From M55B112 sp040903745 (GTDB lineage: Bacteria > Bacteroidota > Bacteroidia > Bacteroidales > GCA-2748055): a stretch of DNA of 37,572 bases. Each line of letters opens with the position of its first letter. Within the stretch, counting starts at the first letter, position 1. Shown piece by piece: positions 32,823 to 37,572 of this stretch. The DNA is taken from positions 1 to 37,572 of the forward strand of contig JBBDUV010000052.1 of the NCBI GenBank assembly GCA_040903745.1. Direction: 5' to 3'. The translations under genes and the position numbers were made by a program. The notes below the pieces were generated by a model, which worked only from the letters and a program-made list of their open reading frames with translations, made no database searches and had not been told where the DNA came from.

Positions 32823-34268
32823 ATGAATAAACTTTTCAGTATGTTCTTATTGGTTTTAATTCCCTTCTTTGGATTAGGACAGACCAAACCAAATATTGTT
32901 TTGATTGTATCAGATGATCATGGAACAGACGCTTTGGGCTGTTATGGCAATCCGGTAATTAAAACTCCTGCCCTGGATGCACTGGCAAAAGAAGGTACGC
33001 TTTTTACCCATGCTTTTTGCACTGCGCCAAGTTGTAGTCCCAGCAGATCGGTTATCCTTACCGGCCGACACAACCATAATAACGGAATGTATGGCCTTGA
33101 ACACAGTTTCCATCATTTTAGTTCATTCGACAATGTAATAGGCTTACCGGTATTGTTGGCCGACAACACTTATAGAACGGCAAGAGTCGGAAAATTCCAT
33201 ATTGCTCCTGAAGATGTTTATAAATTCGATAAGATTTTATCATCTGGAACAGCCAATCAACCGGATTCTGTTTCGTTGGGAAGAAGTCCGGTGGAAATGG
33301 CAGAATTTTGCCGGAATTTTTTGAACGAAAAATCCGAAAAGCCCTTCTTTCTTTATTATGCCACTGATGATCCTCACCGCTCAAATATTTATTTACCAAA
33401 CGGCGATGTGAGTTTTGATACCTATCCTGAACCCAATGCTTTTGGAAATCAAAAAAAAGGAGTCCCGGGGGTACGCGAAATCACCTATAATCCGGAAGAG
33501 GTAATTGTGCCTTCCTTTCTTCCCGATACAAAAGAATGCCGGGAAGAACTGGCTCAGTATTACCAGTCGGTTTCCCGTTTGGACCAGGGAATAGGGCGGT
33601 TGGTGGAAATTTTAAAATTAGCGGGACATTATGAAAACACGTTGATTATTTATATTTCTGACAACGGAGTTGCATTCCCCGGAGCAAAAACTACACTTTA
33701 CGAACCCGGTATACGTTTGCCGTGCATCGTAAAAGCGCCCGGGCAAAAAAAGGGACTTGTTCAGAACGGGTTGATTTCCTGGTCAGATATTACGCCTACC
33801 ATTCTTGATTATGCGCAGGCTGCTGTTGATGAAACAATCTTTCATGGCCGTTCATTTAAGGAGCTTGTTGAATCGGAAGACGGAACCGGATGGGATGAGG
33901 TTTTTGCCTCGCATTCGTTACACGAAATAACAATGTATTATCCCATGCGCATGGTAAGAACTAAGAAGTATAAATTGATTTACAATATCGCATATCCTTT
34001 GCCCTTCACGTTAGCATTGGATTTGCGACAATCTCCAACCTGGATTAGTAGTGAGAATTTCGAATTTTACGGTAAAAGGAATAAAGAACAATTCATTCAC
34101 AGACCAATATTTGAACTGTATGATATAGTAGAGGATCCTGATGAAATAATCGATCTGTCCGGTAATCCGAATTATGCTTCAATACTAAAGGTATTAAAAA
34201 GTAAGATAAAAGGCTTTCAAGAAAGAACAGGTGATCCCTGGGTTTATGAATGGGAAAATGACCTGTAG
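32823..34268 (+). CDS. Type I sulfatase, Cys-type (FGly), secreted
   Basis: The 481-aa enzyme has a signal peptide (1-20, ending GLGQ). The metal-binding start is VLIVSDDHG (Asp31, Asp32) and the FGly site is PSCSPSRSVILTG with Cys71 (C-x-P-S-R), so it needs an anaerobic or FGE-type maturase. ISDNGVAFPGAKT and KAPGQKKG supply later metal/sulfate residues. The C-terminal alpha/beta subdomain ends at FQERTGDPWVYEW. It most resembles the N-sulfoglucosamine sulfohydrolase (S1_8-like) group but the substrate cannot be fixed. It removes a sulfate ester or sulfamate group from a glycan, and lies 46 nt after the DUF1080 gene and 60 nt ahead of the oxidoreductase gene. Confidence 0.92.
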   Translation: MNKLFSMFLLVLIPFFGLGQTKPNIVLIVSDDHGTDALGCYGNPVIKTPALDALAKEGTLFTHAFCTAPSCSPSRSVILTGRHNHNNGMYGLEHSFHHFSSFDNVIGLPVLLADNTYRTARVGKFHIAPEDVYKFDKILSSGTANQPDSVSLGRSPVEMAEFCRNFLNEKSEKPFFLYYATDDPHRSNIYLPNGDVSFDTYPEPNAFGNQKKGVPGVREITYNPEEVIVPSFLPDTKECREELAQYYQSVSRLDQGIGRLVEILKLAGHYENTLIIYISDNGVAFPGAKTTLYEPGIRLPCIVKAPGQKKGLVQNGLISWSDITPTILDYAQAAVDETIFHGRSFKELVESEDGTGWDEVFASHSLHEITMYYPMRMVRTKKYKLIYNIAYPLPFTLALDLRQSPTWISSENFEFYGKRNKEQFIHRPIFELYDIVEDPDEIIDLSGNPNYASILKVLKSKIKGFQERTGDPWVYEWENDL

Positions 34269-34328
34269 AGAATTCTCAAACTTAAGCACGGTTACCAGTA
34301 AGACATAAAATCCAAACCTTATAAAACA

Positions 34329-35699
34329 ATGAAAACAAATGATAATCATTCATCTAAAACACGTCGTGAGTTTATCAGAAACACTGCAGTTGCGACAACA
34401 GCATTCACAATTATCCCAAGATATGTATTAGGGGGTAAAGGATTCATTGCTCCAAGTGATAAATTGAACATTGCCTGTGTTGGTATTGGAGGCAAGGGGA
34501 GGGTTGATGTTGGTGGGGTAAGCAGTGAGAATATTATTGCCCTTTGTGATGTGGATCAGGCACGAGCGAGACACGGAAATCCGGGATTCAGCAAAACAAA
34601 TGCCTATGATGCGTTTCCCGCTGCACGCCGCTATCAGGATTTCAGGGAGATGCTTGATAAGGAAAAGGATGTTGATGCAATTACCATATCAACGCCTGAT
34701 CACACCCACGCTGTTATTACAATGGCAGCAATGAAAAAAGGGATCCATGTCTATACACAAAAACCAATTACCCGTACTGTTGATGAATCAAGAAAAATTG
34801 TTGAATATGCAAGAAAGAATGGGATTGTTTCCCAAATGGGAAACCAGGGACACGCAAACGTAGGCCCCCGTATATTAAATGAACTGATTTGGCAGGGGGC
34901 AATTGGATCCATAAAAGAAGTGCATTGCTGGACAAACCGTCCGGTATGGCCACAGGGTATTGTAAAGCGCCCGGAAGATTCACCTCCTGTTCCTTCAACG
35001 TTGAATTGGGATTTGTGGGTTGGGCCCTCTCCGTTCAGACCTTACCACCCGGATTATGTTCCGTTTAATTGGAGAGCATGGTGGGATTTTGGCGTTGGTG
35101 CCCTGGGAGATATGGGATGTCATATTTTGGACTATCCTTTCTGGGCAATGAAGCTGGGAGCGCCTATCAGCATTGAAGGATATTCCTCTCCTGTCTCTCT
35201 GGAAACAGCACCCCAGGCATCAATGATAACATATAATTTTAAATCCGGGCTTGATGGGACAGTGTTCGATCTAATATGGTACGATGGTGGATTAAGGCCA
35301 AATATGCCCAAGGGGTTAGAGAATCATACAGATTTGTGGGACAGTATTGGAGGAGTTATATTCGAAGGGGACGAAGGAGTATTGGTTTACGGACATCACA
35401 AACCAAAACCAATATTATTAATTAGAGGAAAAGAGAAAAACTATGATGCTCCAAAGGAAATGATAATTCGTTCACCGGGTCATTATGTAGAATGGATCAA
35501 TGAAATTAAAGGCAGCAAGGAGCGGGCTATGTCAAATTTTGATTATGCCGGGCCGCTGAACGAGGCTGTACTTTTAGGTAACGTAGCTATCCGTTCCGGT
35601 AAAAAAATATTTTGGGACGCTAAAAAAATGAAAATGAGCAATGCCCCTGAGGCCAATAAATATCTTTCGGAAGAATATAGAAATGGATGGAGTTTATAG
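34329..35699 (+). CDS. Gfo/Idh/MocA-family oxidoreductase, Tat-exported
   Basis: The 456-aa protein begins with a twin-arginine signal peptide (KTRREFIRNTAV, Arg12-Arg13, then AFTIIPRYVLGG). The NAD-binding Rossmann domain has NIACVGIGGKGR, then IIALCDVDQ and DAITISTPDHTHA. The catalytic Lys block usually reads EKP; here VYTQKPITRTVDES. A C-terminal alpha/beta domain follows (GDMGCHILDYPFWAMKLG with His, EGDEGVLVYG, SPGHYVEWINEIKG). Many such proteins hold a tightly bound NAD and work in the periplasm, oxidising a sugar at C3. With the DUF1080 protein it would oxidise and then cleave a glycoside. Confidence 0.92.
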   Translation: MKTNDNHSSKTRREFIRNTAVATTAFTIIPRYVLGGKGFIAPSDKLNIACVGIGGKGRVDVGGVSSENIIALCDVDQARARHGNPGFSKTNAYDAFPAARRYQDFREMLDKEKDVDAITISTPDHTHAVITMAAMKKGIHVYTQKPITRTVDESRKIVEYARKNGIVSQMGNQGHANVGPRILNELIWQGAIGSIKEVHCWTNRPVWPQGIVKRPEDSPPVPSTLNWDLWVGPSPFRPYHPDYVPFNWRAWWDFGVGALGDMGCHILDYPFWAMKLGAPISIEGYSSPVSLETAPQASMITYNFKSGLDGTVFDLIWYDGGLRPNMPKGLENHTDLWDSIGGVIFEGDEGVLVYGHHKPKPILLIRGKEKNYDAPKEMIIRSPGHYVEWINEIKGSKERAMSNFDYAGPLNEAVLLGNVAIRSGKKIFWDAKKMKMSNAPEANKYLSEEYRNGWSL

Positions 35700-35743
35700 A
35701 TTCATTTAGGAGAGAACATCAATTTTCCAAACACGTGCAGACT

Positions 35744-35795
35744 TAATGCAAAGTATTTGCATACTTGTATTTCATGTTTAGTGCCATTAAATTTG
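35744..35795 (+). promoter_or_regulatory. Second copy of the palindromic operator with promoter
   Basis: ATGCAAAGTATTTGCAT spans 35746-35762 inside the 21-bp sequence shared with 31992-32012. TAAATTTG at 35788-35795 is a perfect TAnnTTTG -7 box, 26 nt after the palindrome end, exactly as in the first copy. TTG at 35765-35767 could be the -33 element. The downstream gene starts at 35912. Confidence 0.65.
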
Positions 35796-35911
35796 ACTTG
35801 AAGATGACGCTCTTTTATAGGAATTCGAAAAAATAAGTTTGTTCTGCAAAAATGTTTATTGAGAAATATAATAAAAGCAATTTTTTACTAACTAATCTAA
35901 AAAACAGAATT

Positions 35912-37572
35912 ATGAAAAAGAAATCTACTTACTTGTTAACTTTTTTACTGTTAACAGCTTTTACACCCAAGCTATTGGCTCAGGCCGATACAATCCGGAC
36001 ATTAGTCTTTACTGAGATTTATTCGCCTGGTCCGCAAAATTATGTAGAATTAACCAATGTTGGAGATGAGCCTGTTAATCTATCCAACTTCAAATTGGCT
36101 CAATCACATCATGCTAGGGTATTTCCGATTACTGTCAGTTTGAGAGAGACGATGTTGCCGGATGTTGAGCTTAAGCCCGATTCTTCCTTTGTGGTTGCGA
36201 CTGTAAATGATTTTCAGGATAAGTATGGCTGGAAAGAAACACCCTGGAGCGATCTGCGAAAGTACGGAATTCCGGGAACACATCCTGATATTCTAGCAAA
36301 ATTGGATACTGCACTTTTTTCTGATGAAGGTGTCAGCGACAGCCAGGAAGGATTAGACAGCGTCAGCAATAGTCCTCACTTATTAACCGGCCTACAATAC
36401 AATAATGCATTATTCCTGGAGTATCATTTTGGTGATGACTCTGTTGTTGTTGATCAGGCAAGACTTATTCTCGATGAAAATGGGAATATTGTAAGGGATG
36501 ATATACATACTGTAGTGGCAGGAGTTCCAGACGCCTGGAGTAATTATGTGCTTGTCCGGAAGACCAATGTCACTCAAGGAAATATGGACTGGGATGATGC
36601 ACGTGGTAATTCCATAGATGATTCGGAATGGATTCCTATACCACCCAGATCTGGTGGTTTAGATGGGAACAATAGCAGGTTTTATACAACATTAGGACAT
36701 CATGGCAATACAACGCTGGATGGTGAATCTGTTAGTAGCGATGTCATTGATATTGACTTGGTGAATAAAACAATTGCAGTTCCCTGGGGTATTTACAGAG
36801 ATTCTATTATGGATAAATTTAATTTGGCAGGTGGAATTGCCTGGCAGTATCACCAAAGCCCTTCTGTAATAGATTCAACCAGCAGAATAGTTGTTTCAGG
36901 TGACATATTAACCTTATATGCCGTGGGAGAAGATCTGGAGCAAATTGATTTCGCAATAAATCTAAAAGATCCGGCCAATGACATGAATCTTGTATTCCCG
37001 GTAAATCTGAAATCATATGAGTTGGAATTTGAAGATTATGTATGGTCAACACCGTTTTATGTTACACATGATAGCCCTGTGATTGACACTATCGGCGATG
37101 TGAAATTTGGAATGAGAGTCGATACACTCTTCAAATATCTGGAGAAAGCGTCAAATGCTTCATGGGAGATTGAGAGGGTGGATGGTACTGAACGTCCTGA
37201 TTTGAAAGAGGGCGATATACTCAAGGTAACAGCTCAGGACGGAACTGTTAAGAATTATGTGCTTGATGTTGCAACAAAACCAGAGCCAAGTCATAATGCA
37301 ATGCTCAGTGCGATAACATGGCCAGAGGCTCCTGCTTTTCTTAGGGCAAGTCCTCAGTGGAATGATGATACGATTCCAAACTTTAGGAGTGGAATATTTA
37401 CATATGAACTGAAGGTGCCTTATGGTGCAACGAGTGTTCCCGCACTTTCGGTAATTCCTGAGGATTTGAACGCGCAGATTTCGGTGAATCGGGCTACGGT
37501 GTTAGCAGGACCTTTAGAAGACAGGACTACCACATTTACTGTTACAGCTGAAGATGACACAACGGTTAATGT
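35912..37572 (+). CDS. Secreted lamin-tail/cadherin-like multi-domain protein, cut by window edge
   Basis: The frame from ATG 35912 runs open for 553 codons to the window end. A signal peptide (1-25) ends with LLAQ. Residues about 33-60 (LVFTEIYSPGPQNYVELTNVG) match a lamin-tail-type (LTD) beta domain. Further on there are repeated beta-rich parts, with ILKVTAQDGTVKNYVLDV and, near the end, a cadherin-like or DUF5018-like strand pattern (FTYELKVPYGATSVPALSVI). No enzymatic motif is seen. It is probably a large surface protein, perhaps a binding or adhesion protein of the same glycan locus, as it is preceded by the shared operator at 35744. A minus-strand frame at 36819-37052 is a shadow of this gene. 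Confidence 0.85.
   Translation, partial: MKKKSTYLLTFLLLTAFTPKLLAQADTIRTLVFTEIYSPGPQNYVELTNVGDEPVNLSNFKLAQSHHARVFPITVSLRETMLPDVELKPDSSFVVATVNDFQDKYGWKETPWSDLRKYGIPGTHPDILAKLDTALFSDEGVSDSQEGLDSVSNSPHLLTGLQYNNALFLEYHFGDDSVVVDQARLILDENGNIVRDDIHTVVAGVPDAWSNYVLVRKTNVTQGNMDWDDARGNSIDDSEWIPIPPRSGGLDGNNSRFYTTLGHHGNTTLDGESVSSDVIDIDLVNKTIAVPWGIYRDSIMDKFNLAGGIAWQYHQSPSVIDSTSRIVVSGDILTLYAVGEDLEQIDFAINLKDPANDMNLVFPVNLKSYELEFEDYVWSTPFYVTHDSPVIDTIGDVKFGMRVDTLFKYLEKASNASWEIERVDGTERPDLKEGDILKVTAQDGTVKNYVLDVATKPEPSHNAMLSAITWPEAPAFLRASPQWNDDTIPNFRSGIFTYELKVPYGATSVPALSVIPEDLNAQISVNRATVLAGPLEDRTTTFTVTAEDDTTVN

Noticed and set aside
36819..37052. Minus-strand frame of 77 codons
   Set aside because: Antisense to the open secreted-protein gene that runs to the window end.

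Overview
The window looks like a chromosome segment of a member of the Bacteroidota, most likely Bacteroidales or a near relative. The case rests on several features: a DUF1080 / Gfo-Idh-MocA / sulfatase glycan locus, many SPI- or SPII-type secreted proteins, a Bacteroidota-type LptF/G permease next to ribBA, a MORN-variant lipoprotein-like gene, and promoters of the TAnnTTTG (-7) type. The genus cannot be named from this sequence alone.

Positions 1-9770 are mostly housekeeping: a truncated-by-window subtilisin-like peptidase, a MORN-repeat protein, dnaK, panB, an RluA-type pseudouridine synthase, cytidine deaminase, phosphoenolpyruvate carboxylase and a LysM glucosaminidase. Positions 9771-10890 form a small scar region with a tyrosine-recombinase fragment lacking its catalytic half, a 146-bp palindromic MITE-like element and a 12-bp flanking direct repeat. 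Positions 10891-17484 (minus strand) are a tightly overlapping operon: START-like protein, LptF/G permease, two glycosyltransferases, ribBA, fmt.

Positions 17799-28375 are accessory carbohydrate metabolism. First come two secreted proteins that look like remnants (a Kelch/DUF1080 in-frame fusion and a lone CBM-like domain). Next is an Asp/Glu-racemase-superfamily gene with an MFS transporter and an opposing TIM-barrel epimerase. Then comes a plus-strand operon: small lipoprotein, second MFS transporter, TIM-barrel isomerase, RpiB-type isomerase, DhaK-type and DhaL-type kinase subunits, second TIM-barrel isomerase. With no DhaM/PTS and a variant DhaK substrate motif, I read this as a transport-isomerise-phosphorylate-isomerise route for a short ketose such as a tetrulose. 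That is inference.

Positions 28713-30185 hold a compact unit of a RIC-like hemerythrin protein, a LuxR-type regulator with a pseudo-receiver domain, and an unlisted 54-aa CxxCxxxC protein. Position 30346 starts a single-pass membrane protein with a cytoplasmic DNA-binding-like domain and a periplasmic jelly-roll-like region, probably a regulator. Positions 32102-35699 are DUF1080, sulfatase and Gfo/Idh/MocA oxidoreductase genes, which fits the recently described 3-keto-glycoside route acting on a sulfated glycan. A secreted lamin-tail-type protein runs off the right edge from 35912. An identical 21-bp palindromic site lies upstream of both of these last two units, each time with the same distance to a -7 box, suggesting one regulator controls both.
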